From an uncultured Sutterella sp. (GTDB taxonomy: Bacteria > Pseudomonadota > Gammaproteobacteria > Burkholderiales > Burkholderiaceae_F), in contig USBS01000064.1 in NCBI GenBank assembly GCA_900552915.1, positions 1 to 10,442 of the forward strand: a stretch of 10,442 bases of DNA, in the 5' to 3' direction. The notes beneath the pieces were generated by a model that worked only from the letters and a program-made list of their open reading frames with translations, did not search any database and was not told where the DNA came from. Position numbers and translations under genes: made by a program. Below, in pieces: positions 1 to 5,799 of this stretch (the first letter of the stretch is position 1; each line of letters opens with the position of its first letter).

Positions 1-1
1 C

Positions 2-1956
2 ATCTATCTGCAGTACGGCTCGGGCTCGTATCAGCTCGTGTCCACCCGCCGCACGGCCGATCGTCTGCTCAATATGCTCGGCGGTTCGCTCGGAAGCTAC
101 GGCACGTATTCCTCGGCTCAGATCAACGGCGCTTTCCCGTACACCTACGGCTTGGGTGCGGGCGGCTCGCAGATGACCGAAGTCGGCAACGCCAAGCTTT
201 ATGTTTCCTTCGGCAACAACACGATGGTCACGCGCCAGTCGGGCGGCGGCCAGGCTTGGGAACTCGACTGCGCCCGTCAGGGCAAGGATCGCCCGCGCAT
301 GATCGTGATCGACCCGATCTATACGGATACGTGTCTTGGCAAGGAAGACGAGTGGGTGCCGATTCGTCCGGGCACGGACGCAGCCTTTGTGGAAGGCCTC
401 GCGTACGTCATGATTAAGGAAAACCTCGTCGATCAGGCCTTCCTTGATAAGTACAGCGTGGGCTACGACGAAAAGACGCTTCCGAAGGGCGCGCCCGCCA
501 AGAGCGACTACAAGAGCTACATCCTTGGCGAAGGCGAAGACAAGACTGCCAAGACGCCCGAGTACGCTTCCCGCATCACCGGTATTCCCGCCGAAACGAT
601 CGTACGTCTGGCCCGCGAAATGGCCAAGACCAAGCCCGTGTTCTTTGCTCAGGGCTACGGTCCTCAACGTCAGGCCAACGGCGAACAAACCACGCGTGCT
701 ATCGCAATGCTGCCCATTCTCACCGGCAACATCGGTTTGTCCGGCACCAACCACGGCGGCCGCGAAGGCGACATCGGCTTGGGCGACGTAGGTCTGCCCG
801 CAGGAAAGAATCCGGTGAAGACGAAGATTTCGTTCTTTACCTGGACCGATGCGATCGATCACGGCGAAAAAATGACGGCGTTGAACGCCGGCGTTCGCGG
901 CAAGGATAAACTTGACGTCGGCATCAAGTTCCTCTGGACACAGTGCTCGAACGTCAATATGAATCAACATTCGGATCACAACGGCACCGCCAAGATCCTG
1001 TCCGATGAAAAGAAGTGCGAATTCATCCTTGTCGTCGACAACCAGATGACTGCCACGGCACGCTGGGCCGACGTGATCCTGCCCGACGTGATGCAGCAGG
1101 AACTCAACGACATCGCCGCCGACGGCTACGCAAGCGGCACGAGCAACTTCATGGTTGCGCTGCAAAAGTGCGTCGAACCGCAATGGGAGCAGAGAAGCGG
1201 CTACTGGATCTGCTCGCAGATCGCCAAGCGCCTCGGCATTGAAGAAAAGTACACCGAAGGCCGCACGCAGGAAGAGTGGGTACGCTGGTGCTACGAAGAA
1301 ACACGCAAGAAGCACCCCGACGCCATGCCCGACTTCGACACGTTCTGGAAGCAGGGCATCGTCAAGGTTCCGGGACTCGGCAAGGGCAAGACCGTGGTCA
1401 TGAAGGCCTTCCGTGAAGATCCGGCCAAGAATCCGCTGAAGACTCCCTCGGGCAAGATCGAGATCTACTCCGAGCGTTTGGCCAAGATTGCTTCCGAATG
1501 GGAGCTACCCAAGGGCGATGTCATTTCGGCTCTGCCGAAGTTCTGCCGCACCTGGGAAATGCCGGGCGATCCACTGCAAAAGAAGTATCCGCTGCAGTGC
1601 TTCGGCTATCACGGTCACGGCCGCACGCACTCCACGTACCACAACGTGCCGTGGCTGCGTGAGGTTCAGCCCGACGAACTCCTGATGAATCCGATCGACG
1701 CACGCACTCGTTCGCTTAAGACCGGGACGCATACGCTGCAGTCTTCAACGACCGCGGCCGCGTTGAGCTTCCCGTGCATGTGACGCCTCGCATCATTCCG
1801 GGCGTGGTTGCCTTCCCGCAGGGCGGCTGGTTTACGCCCGACGCAAAAGGCACGGATAAGGGACCTTCGATCAACACGCTCACTTCGCTTAAGAAGAGCC
1901 CGTTGGCCAAGGCCAATCCGCAGCACACCAATTTGGTCGAAGTCAAGAAGATCTAA
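2..1956 (+). CDS. dmsA: DmsA-like molybdopterin oxidoreductase, catalytic subunit; 5' truncated by window, frame broken near 1724
   Basis: Catalytic subunit of a DMSO reductase-type enzyme, which reduces S- or N-oxides at a bis-MGD molybdenum centre, normally exported by Tat to the periplasmic side. About 650 of roughly 800 residues are visible; the N-terminus with signal peptide and first Fe-S motif lies left of the window. The reading frame is open from base 2, so the GTG at 38 is not the start. Residues follow E. coli DmsA closely: YGTYSSAQI (the Ser codon at 110-112 is the expected Mo ligand), EDEWVPIRPGTDAA, GPQRQANGE, FTWTDAI, then a C-terminal dinucleotide-binding domain from about 1580. 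The frame changes at about 1718-1728. As written, translation stops at 1783 after a non-homologous tail, while the conserved end (FNDRG, VTPRIIPGVV, NPQHTNLVEV) continues in the -1 frame to the stop at 1954-1956. Sequencing error and true pseudogene are both possible. Family call very sure; intactness unsure. Confidence 0.9.
1718..1728 (+). other. Single-base frame break in dmsA (probable missing G in a G run)
   Basis: The upstream frame reads Leu-Lys-Thr-Gly up to GGG at 1724-1726. Adding one G here gives Leu-Lys-Thr-Gly-Asp-Ala-Tyr-Ala-Val-Phe-Asn-Asp-Arg-Gly, which matches the usual form of this family at this point, and restores the frame through 1956. A GGGG run shortened to GGG is therefore the simplest explanation. 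No slippery heptamer suited to programmed -1 frameshifting is present, because the overlapping -1 codon to AAG is TAA. Confidence 0.75.
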
Positions 1957-1967
1957 GGAGGCTCATC

Positions 1968-2594
1968 ATGGCAAAACAACTCGGTTTCTGGATTGACGCC
2001 TCCCGCTGCACGGGCTGCAGAACGTGCGAGGTCGCCTGCAAGGACAAGAACAACCTTCCGGTCAGACGTAATTTCCGCCATGTGCTCTGCTACGAGGGCG
2101 GCGGATGGAAACAGGACCGCGCCACGGGCGCATGGCGCACGGACGCGTTTGCCTACTACGTGTCGGTGTCCTGCAATCACTGCACGGATCCGGCCTGCGT
2201 AAAGGTTTGCCCCACAAAGGCTCACTTCAAGCGCAAGGAAGACGGTCTGGTTCTGATCGACCGCGACAAGTGCATCGGCTGCGGCATGTGCGCCAAGGCC
2301 TGCCCGTACGGCGCACCGCAGCTCGACGTTGAGGCCCACAAAATGACCAAGTGCGACGGCTGCCAGGATCGGCTTGCCAAAGGACTCAATCCCGTCTGCG
2401 TGGACTCCTGCCCGCAGCGCGCCATTGAATTCGGCGACATCGAAGTTCTTCGCAAGAAGCACACGGGCGACACGAAGCACATCGCGCCGCTGCCCGATCC
2501 TGCAGCGACGAAGCCCAATTTGCTCGTCAAGGCGCCGCGCACGGCCAAGCCCGTGGGCGACAAGTCGGGCACGGTCTTCGGAGCCGACCGATAA
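1968..2594 (+). CDS. dmsB: DmsB-like four-cluster [4Fe-4S] electron-transfer subunit
   Basis: Iron-sulfur subunit that passes electrons from a membrane quinol oxidase/anchor to the DmsA molybdenum centre. At 208 residues it is the normal DmsB length. Sixteen cysteines form four ferredoxin-like sets: C14/17/20/24, C69/72/77/81, C102/105/108/112 and C129/132/144/148, enough for four [4Fe-4S] clusters; C41 is extra. Typical motifs are DASRCTGCRTC near the N-terminus, CNHCTDPAC, CIGCGMCAKACPYGAP and CVDSCPQRAIEFGD. There is no signal peptide, as expected for a subunit that travels with Tat-exported DmsA. The ATG has a strong AAGGAGG six bases upstream, and the gene starts 11 bases after the dmsA stop, so the two are co-transcribed. 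A terminator follows 24 bases after the stop, so no dmsC is in this operon downstream. Very sure of family; the physiological substrate (DMSO or another oxide) is not decided by sequence. Confidence 0.95.
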   Translation: MAKQLGFWIDASRCTGCRTCEVACKDKNNLPVRRNFRHVLCYEGGGWKQDRATGAWRTDAFAYYVSVSCNHCTDPACVKVCPTKAHFKRKEDGLVLIDRDKCIGCGMCAKACPYGAPQLDVEAHKMTKCDGCQDRLAKGLNPVCVDSCPQRAIEFGDIEVLRKKHTGDTKHIAPLPDPAATKPNLLVKAPRTAKPVGDKSGTVFGADR

Positions 2595-2618
2595 GTTAGG
2601 GTGACATAGCTCGACAAC

Positions 2619-2653
2619 AAAAAGGACGCGGATTTCGGTTCGCGTCCTTTTTT
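2619..2653. terminator. Strong intrinsic terminator, probably bidirectional
   Basis: A perfect 12-bp stem (AAAAAGGACGCG at 2619-2630 with CGCGTCCTTTTT at 2641-2652), a 10-base loop and a T run at 2648-2653 lie just after dmsB. The A run on the left arm gives a T run on the opposite strand, so it can also end transcription arriving from the small minus-strand gene at 2729-2860. Confidence 0.92.
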
Positions 2654-2713
2654 GTTCGACGTGAGAAATAGGAGGATCGTGTTGCCGATCTCCGATTCAG
2701 ATCGTGCCGAAGG

Positions 2714-2740
2714 CGTTCACGGACGTGCTCAGTCCGAACG
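2714..2740 (-). other. Imperfect hairpin over the stop codon of the 43-aa gene
   Basis: CGTTC at 2714-2718 pairs with GAACG at 2736-2740 and GGAC at 2721-2724 with GTCC at 2732-2735. There is a 2-base bulge and a 7-base loop. No T run follows on either strand, so I do not call it a terminator; it may slow decay or be chance. Confidence 0.25.
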
Positions 2741-2860
2741 TTTGGAAAGAAGCCTGTAGACCAGATACGCAATGCCGCAAATCACAGCCACGGTGACGAG
2801 GTTGTGAAAGATATGAGGCGGCAAACCGAAGTGAAAATGCGGGATGTGCGGGAAATGCAT
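2729..2860 (-). CDS. Small His-rich single-span membrane protein (43 aa), unrecognised
   Basis: Function unknown. The 43-residue protein has an N-terminal half rich in His, Pro and Phe (MHFPHIPHFHFGLPPHIFHN; His at 2, 5, 8, 10, 16 and 19), then one hydrophobic segment at about residues 21-37, and a basic tail ending LLSKRSD. The N-terminal histidines could bind a metal or haem, but nothing shows this. The ATG at 2858-2860 is chosen because TAGGAGA lies 7 bases upstream. A longer in-frame reading to 3010 lacks such a site and would cross the predicted promoter. A TACAAT -10 box on the minus strand at 2897-2902 sits inside an 8-bp inverted repeat. The gene converges on the dmsB terminator. The real-gene call rests on the good ribosome binding site, promoter and membrane-like sequence together. 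Confidence 0.62.
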   Translation of the reverse strand: MHFPHIPHFHFGLPPHIFHNLVTVAVICGIAYLVYRLLSKRSD

Positions 2861-2880
2861 GGTTTGTCTCCTAAAGCGGA

Positions 2881-2910
2881 TTGCTCGGACTTTCCCATTG
2901 TACCGAGCAA
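2881..2910 (-). promoter_or_regulatory. Predicted minus-strand promoter with 8-bp inverted repeat around the -10 box
   Basis: TTGCTCGG at 2881-2888 and CCGAGCAA at 2903-2910 are perfect inverted copies separated by 14 bases. On the minus strand the spacer contains TACAAT (2897-2902), a good sigma-70 -10 box. No good -35 box is seen at 16-18 bases. Transcription would start near 2890, about 30 bases before the ATG at 2860. A repressor bound to the dyad would cover the promoter. The repeat is seen; its operator role is inferred. Confidence 0.45.
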
Positions 2911-2985
2911 AGGGCATCCATAGTCGAAACCGAAATCTCACGATAGAGAAAAGCAGGGACGGACTTACGGCATCACTTGCGTCTG

Positions 2986-2991
2986 TACAAT
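2986..2991 (+). promoter_or_regulatory. Candidate -10 box for the 132-aa gene
   Basis: TACAAT at 2986-2991, directly preceded by TG, lies 39 bases before the ATG at 3031, so transcription would start near 2998. TTACGG at 2965-2970 is a poor -35 candidate with a short spacer. Confidence 0.35.
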
Positions 2992-3030
2992 ACGTCGCAC
3001 TGTTTGCCACCTGCCGATAGGAATTTCCGA

Positions 3031-3429
3031 ATGTCCGTGTTTGCTTACCCGCTGCGTTATCCCTGCTGGAAACTGGCCGTCGGCCTCGGCATTCCCGTTC
3101 GTGCCGATGTGGTGGTGAGCTTTGATAAATGCACTCAACGTTTCGAGGCGGTCTGCTACGACTTCGACCACAATAATCCCATTCGAGCGCGGGGCGACGA
3201 CGTGGCAGCTTTGCAAGCCGAGCTCGACGCGCTTTTCTGCTCAGAAATGAAGCGCCACTTTCCCAAGGATCCGTTGATGCCGCCGCAGCTTAAGGTGACG
3301 CTCACGCTCGTTGCAAAGCAGCCTAAAGCCGAAACCTCGGCCGAATCGGAGTCGGCCATGCTGCCTCGCTGCTGTTCGGCACGTGCCTTTATGCGCATGG
3401 AAGAGGCAAGCAAAAAGTCTCAGGCCTGA
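3031..3429 (+). CDS. Hypothetical protein, 132 aa
   Basis: Not recognised. The 132-residue protein has no signal peptide or membrane span. Residues about 13-75 alternate short beta-like stretches (WKLAVGLGIPV, ADVVVSFD, RFEAVCYDF) with a helix rich in Ala and Leu (DDVAALQAELDALFCSEM), followed by another strand (QLKVTLTLVAKQ) and a low-complexity polar tail from about residue 98. This beta-beta-alpha outline loosely recalls HicB/DUF1902-like small domains, but I see no diagnostic motif and no neighbouring toxin. The ATG at 3031 is preferred over an upstream start at 2977 because AGGA lies about 8 bases before it and the predicted -10 box falls between the two. Its stop overlaps the stop of the convergent 410-residue gene. 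Confidence 0.6.
   Translation: MSVFAYPLRYPCWKLAVGLGIPVRADVVVSFDKCTQRFEAVCYDFDHNNPIRARGDDVAALQAELDALFCSEMKRHFPKDPLMPPQLKVTLTLVAKQPKAETSAESESAMLPRCCSARAFMRMEEASKKSQA
3420..3429. repeat. 10-bp palindrome shared by two convergent stop codons
   Basis: TCAGGCCTGA is its own reverse complement. It holds the last ten bases of both convergent genes, so each reads CAG GCC TGA and both proteins end in Gln-Ala. There is no room for a conventional terminator between them. Confidence 0.9.
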
Positions 3430-4652
3430 CGCCATCGCGGTGAAAATTCGCGATCCGAGCAGGCGATCGGCGCTTCGCACGTCTCCCAAAGCCACTTTTT
3501 GCCGAAAAAGACCTCTAGAACTTCTTGCAGCACAGCCCAAACTTTCGACTCGAGATACCGCTCATGGATGGTCGCGTGACGCGAAACGTTTTTGCGCGGA
3601 TTGGCTAGCACGCTGCAAAGCCCTTCGCGAAAAAAGTCCGTTAGGTCCCTGAAGAAAATCCGGCACTCCGAGTTCGTAAGCGGTGTAAGCCGCACCTCAA
3701 AGATTTCCGAGCAGCTGAAGTCCGATATCGTCGTCGATGAAAGCAGACTCTCGAGGAAATGGCAACGAATTTTTTCCAAGATCTTTGTCGTATTCTCACA
3801 AACGCGGCCGCTTCCGCGAGCCACGTATCGAGCACATGGACTACGGACATCGGAAAAATAGATGTTCCAGCCAGTCGGTATTTCGGAAACGAAGTAGGCT
3901 GGTGCATACCGGAAAAGCTCCGGTAGATTGTCATCGAAGCTCACGAAAAACCCGGTCGTTTCACGAAACAAAGGCACGACATAGCGAAAATCGTCCGAAT
4001 GCTCAAAGCGACCGAGATCGACTTCGCTAACCGGCCTGATTCTGTTCGTATCGAGCAGCGACTCTGCTTCGATCGACACCGACTCAGCCTGCGGCAGGCT
4101 GGGAATCCAATTCTCGGGCAATTGTTCGGTGCGGGCTGCTTCCAGCACCCAATGCAGCTGCAAAGCGCATTCGACGACATTCATAACCAAGTTGAAGGCC
4201 TGTAGCTTGGGAAACCGAACGAGAAACGAAAGTTTGGGCCAGACGTATTCGGCCGCTGCCTGAACCATCACGAAAGGAAACGGAACCGACTCGTAGCGAC
4301 GTATCTGCTCAGGACGCAGGTTGCCGCGAGGCGTCAGCCAATTGCCGCAAGCGCGAAACAAAGCATGCTTGCCGTTCTCAAGCAGCTCGGCTTTGCTGCG
4401 GGCATAGTCCGCGATGTCGCCGACGTACACGTGAGTGAAAACCGTTGCAAGCGGCCAGTCGTTGCCTTGAGAATCGTAGAGCGGACACGAGAAAACAAAG
4501 CGCTGCGGATGCAGAGCAAACTCAACTTCCTTTTTGAGGCTCTCGTAGAGGATCGGTCTGCCTTGAACGATCTCCTGCAGACGGTGAGCGCAAAGAGGCT
4601 GCAAACGACTATTGCCCCAGCCGTGCCAGGTGTTGTGCGGATATTTGCTCAT
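3420..4652 (-). CDS. Hypothetical protein, 410 aa, unrecognised
   Basis: Not recognised, and no function is proposed. The 410-residue protein appears soluble: no signal peptide and no clear membrane span, though residues 122-172 are fairly hydrophobic. It is rich in aromatic residues (12 Trp) and has 12 Cys spread along the chain without a CxxC or zinc-finger pattern. The N-terminus (MSKYPHNTWHGWGNSRLQPLC) is unusual, and the C-terminus is Trp-rich and charged. No nucleotide-binding P-loop, HTH or nuclease motif is evident. The ATG at 4650-4652 has no clear ribosome binding site, so the start is uncertain. Upstream is a pyrimidine-rich leader (minus strand of 4689-4715) and then the 530-base gene-free region with dyad repeats. 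The long uninterrupted frame and the exact convergent end support a real gene; it may be a lineage-restricted orphan. Confidence 0.72.
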   Translation of the reverse strand: MSKYPHNTWHGWGNSRLQPLCAHRLQEIVQGRPILYESLKKEVEFALHPQRFVFSCPLYDSQGNDWPLATVFTHVYVGDIADYARSKAELLENGKHALFRACGNWLTPRGNLRPEQIRRYESVPFPFVMVQAAAEYVWPKLSFLVRFPKLQAFNLVMNVVECALQLHWVLEAARTEQLPENWIPSLPQAESVSIEAESLLDTNRIRPVSEVDLGRFEHSDDFRYVVPLFRETTGFFVSFDDNLPELFRYAPAYFVSEIPTGWNIYFSDVRSPCARYVARGSGRVCENTTKILEKIRCHFLESLLSSTTISDFSCSEIFEVRLTPLTNSECRIFFRDLTDFFREGLCSVLANPRKNVSRHATIHERYLESKVWAVLQEVLEVFFGKKWLWETCEAPIACSDREFSPRWRQA

Positions 4653-4758
4653 GCGTGCGTAACGGATGCCGAAGACAGCCGCTAAAGTGAAAAAGAGGAG
4701 AAGGCAAGAAGAGAATTCACAGGAACAAAAAACCCGTAATTCGCTCTAAACACAACAT

Positions 4759-4790
4759 CATGCTAGAAGCATGTACGACAGGATTTGTCG
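4759..4790. promoter_or_regulatory. Two adjacent short perfect inverted repeats
   Basis: CATGCT/AGCATG (4759-4764 and 4768-4773, 3-base gap) is followed directly by CGACA/TGTCG (4776-4780 and 4786-4790, 5-base gap). They sit about 110-140 bases upstream of the 410-residue gene. They could be binding sites or small hairpins; no T run follows. Confidence 0.35.
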
Positions 4791-4863
4791 CAGCAAAGAG
4801 GTGTTCACCCCGATCGGATAACGAATGATGACCTGTGAGGAAGGCGTGAAACTGCGAATGCGA

Positions 4864-4927
4864 GAAGTATCGATTACAGTCGACGGTTGCTCTGAAAATT
4901 CACGAAGTATCGATTACAGTCGATACT
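4864..4927. repeat. Tandem 20-base direct repeat, 40-base period, second copy a perfect dyad
   Basis: GAAGTATCGATTACAGTCGA occurs exactly at 4864-4883 and 4904-4923. The second copy extends into a perfect inverted repeat, AGTATCGA (4906-4913), 6-base spacer, TCGATACT (4920-4927). In the first copy only TCGA of the right arm (4880-4883) matches. A 40-base spacing puts both sites on about the same face of the helix. The repeats fall in different reading frames, so they are not protein-coding repeats. Operator function is inferred. Confidence 0.7.
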
Positions 4928-5185
4928 CCTCAGCACGGCAGGAGATACACGCAAGCCGACGAAACGATCGGATTCGGCAAATCGGCCGTTTTCAACAGCA
5001 GCTCTGAAGAAAGCTACTTTCGACCGGATCTCAACAGTCTCGCAGATGTTCGGATCGGCAAACGATTCCGTCTAACGACTGTATGCTCGGACGCTTTGAT
5101 AGACTCCGCACGAATAAGACCGAATTTTTGGGTCCTGCCGAAGAACTCCGAGCCGACAACGGCTCCTAATGCCCGCACTTCAAAT

Positions 5186-5767
5186 ATGGACATTGAAAAG
5201 AATTGTGCTCTGCTCGTCATTGACATCCAGCAGGAAGACTTCCTTGACATGCCCGACGACATCGAAGAGGCTGCAAAAGACAGCCGATGGGTATGCATCC
5301 TGAACGGCAAACGCGTTTTGGATGTGTTTCGCAAGAAAAAACTTCCCGTCATCCAGATCAAGGAAGTGCACAGAGAGGATATGGTCGACTTCGGGCGCGA
5401 GCTCGACGGCTCCGAAGGCGTACATTGCGTGGAAACGTCGCCGTACTGCGATTACGCCAAACTGACGTATCCGATCAAAGGCGAATACCTCATCAGTAAA
5501 AGACGATACAGCGCTTTTTTCGCAACGGATTTAGAGATACTGCTCAAAGGACACAAGGTCGACACGCTCTATATGATCGGCGGTCTGACCGACGTCTGCA
5601 TCCATTACACGGCCGTGGATGCCCATCAGCACGATTACCACATTCGAGTGGTGACGGACGCCGTCGCCGGCTCCAGCGACGAGGCCCATCGATATGCGCT
5701 GCAGGCAATCAAGTACTTGCAACGGGACGCTCTCGTCACGACAGCCGACATCGAAGCGGCTCAATAA
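5186..5767 (+). CDS. Isochorismatase-family cysteine hydrolase
   Basis: A member of the isochorismatase-like hydrolases (nicotinamidase, carbamoylsarcosine amidase, YcaC and RutB relatives), which cleave amide or related bonds using a Cys-Asp-Lys set. From the ATG at 5186 the protein has 193 residues, a normal length. The expected catalytic residues are visible: D13 in ALLVIDIQ, K105 in ISKRRYSAF, and C138 in GGLTDVCIHYTAVDAHQHDY. The Thr-Asp before the nucleophile and the later RVVTDAVAGSS-EAH motif are also typical. It is cytoplasmic, with no signal peptide. An in-frame TTG at 5096 would add 30 non-conserved residues; the ATG fits the family start better, but neither has a clear ribosome binding site. 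The gene stands alone and converges on the binding-protein gene 32 bases downstream. The substrate cannot be told from sequence. Confidence 0.88.
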   Translation: MDIEKNCALLVIDIQQEDFLDMPDDIEEAAKDSRWVCILNGKRVLDVFRKKKLPVIQIKEVHREDMVDFGRELDGSEGVHCVETSPYCDYAKLTYPIKGEYLISKRRYSAFFATDLEILLKGHKVDTLYMIGGLTDVCIHYTAVDAHQHDYHIRVVTDAVAGSSDEAHRYALQAIKYLQRDALVTTADIEAAQ

Positions 5768-5768
5768 G

Positions 5769-5798
5769 GCTCGCAGACAATGCCTGAGGGCTGCGGGC
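5769..5798. terminator. Weak candidate hairpin between convergent genes
   Basis: GCTCGCAG (5769-5776) can pair with CTGCGGGC (5791-5798), 8 bp including one G-U, around a 14-base loop in the 32-base gap between two convergent genes. No T run follows on either strand, so termination here is uncertain. Confidence 0.25.
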
Positions 5799-5799
5799 A

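Larger units (their letters stand above)
4653..5185. other. Gene-free region of about 530 bases with several dyads
   Basis: No convincing coding sequence on either strand. It contains a nearly pure purine stretch on the plus strand (4689-4715), two short perfect dyads (4759-4773 and 4776-4790), a tandem 20-base repeat (4864-4923) whose second copy is a perfect dyad, and a near-dyad at 5051-5070 (CGGATCG with CGATTCCG). It lies between the divergent starts of the 410-residue gene and the cysteine hydrolase gene, so it probably holds both promoters, but I cannot place a confident -35/-10 pair for either. Confidence 0.6.

Noticed and set aside
38..40. GTG at 38 as the start of the dmsA-like gene
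   Set aside because: The frame is open from base 2 and the upstream residues (IYLQYGSGSYQL) match the interior of DmsA, so the gene begins outside the window.
1711..1728. Programmed -1 ribosomal frameshift in dmsA
   Set aside because: No X-XXY-YYZ slippery heptamer is in register, and the -1 codon overlapping AAG is a stop; a missing G explains the data better.
1953..2480. 175-codon minus-strand frame antisense to dmsB
   Set aside because: The plus strand has sixteen correctly spaced cluster cysteines and a strong ribosome binding site; the antisense frame is a shadow.
2682..2759. 25-codon frame starting at TTG after AGGAGG at 2670-2675
   Set aside because: It lies just after the strong terminator without a visible promoter, overlaps the 43-residue gene on the other strand, and its sequence has no distinctive character.
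2729..3010. 93-codon version of the small minus-strand gene
   Set aside because: The upstream 50 codons have no membrane or domain character, no ribosome binding site, and cross the predicted promoter; the ATG at 2860 has a good site.
4864..4923. Two 20-base repeats as a minimal CRISPR array
   Set aside because: Only two copies, a 20-base repeat and 20-base gap are too short, the second copy is extended into a dyad, and no cas gene is present.
4825..5007. 60-codon open frame on the plus strand
   Set aside because: It crosses the tandem repeats in different frames, has no good ribosome binding site, and looks like non-coding sequence.
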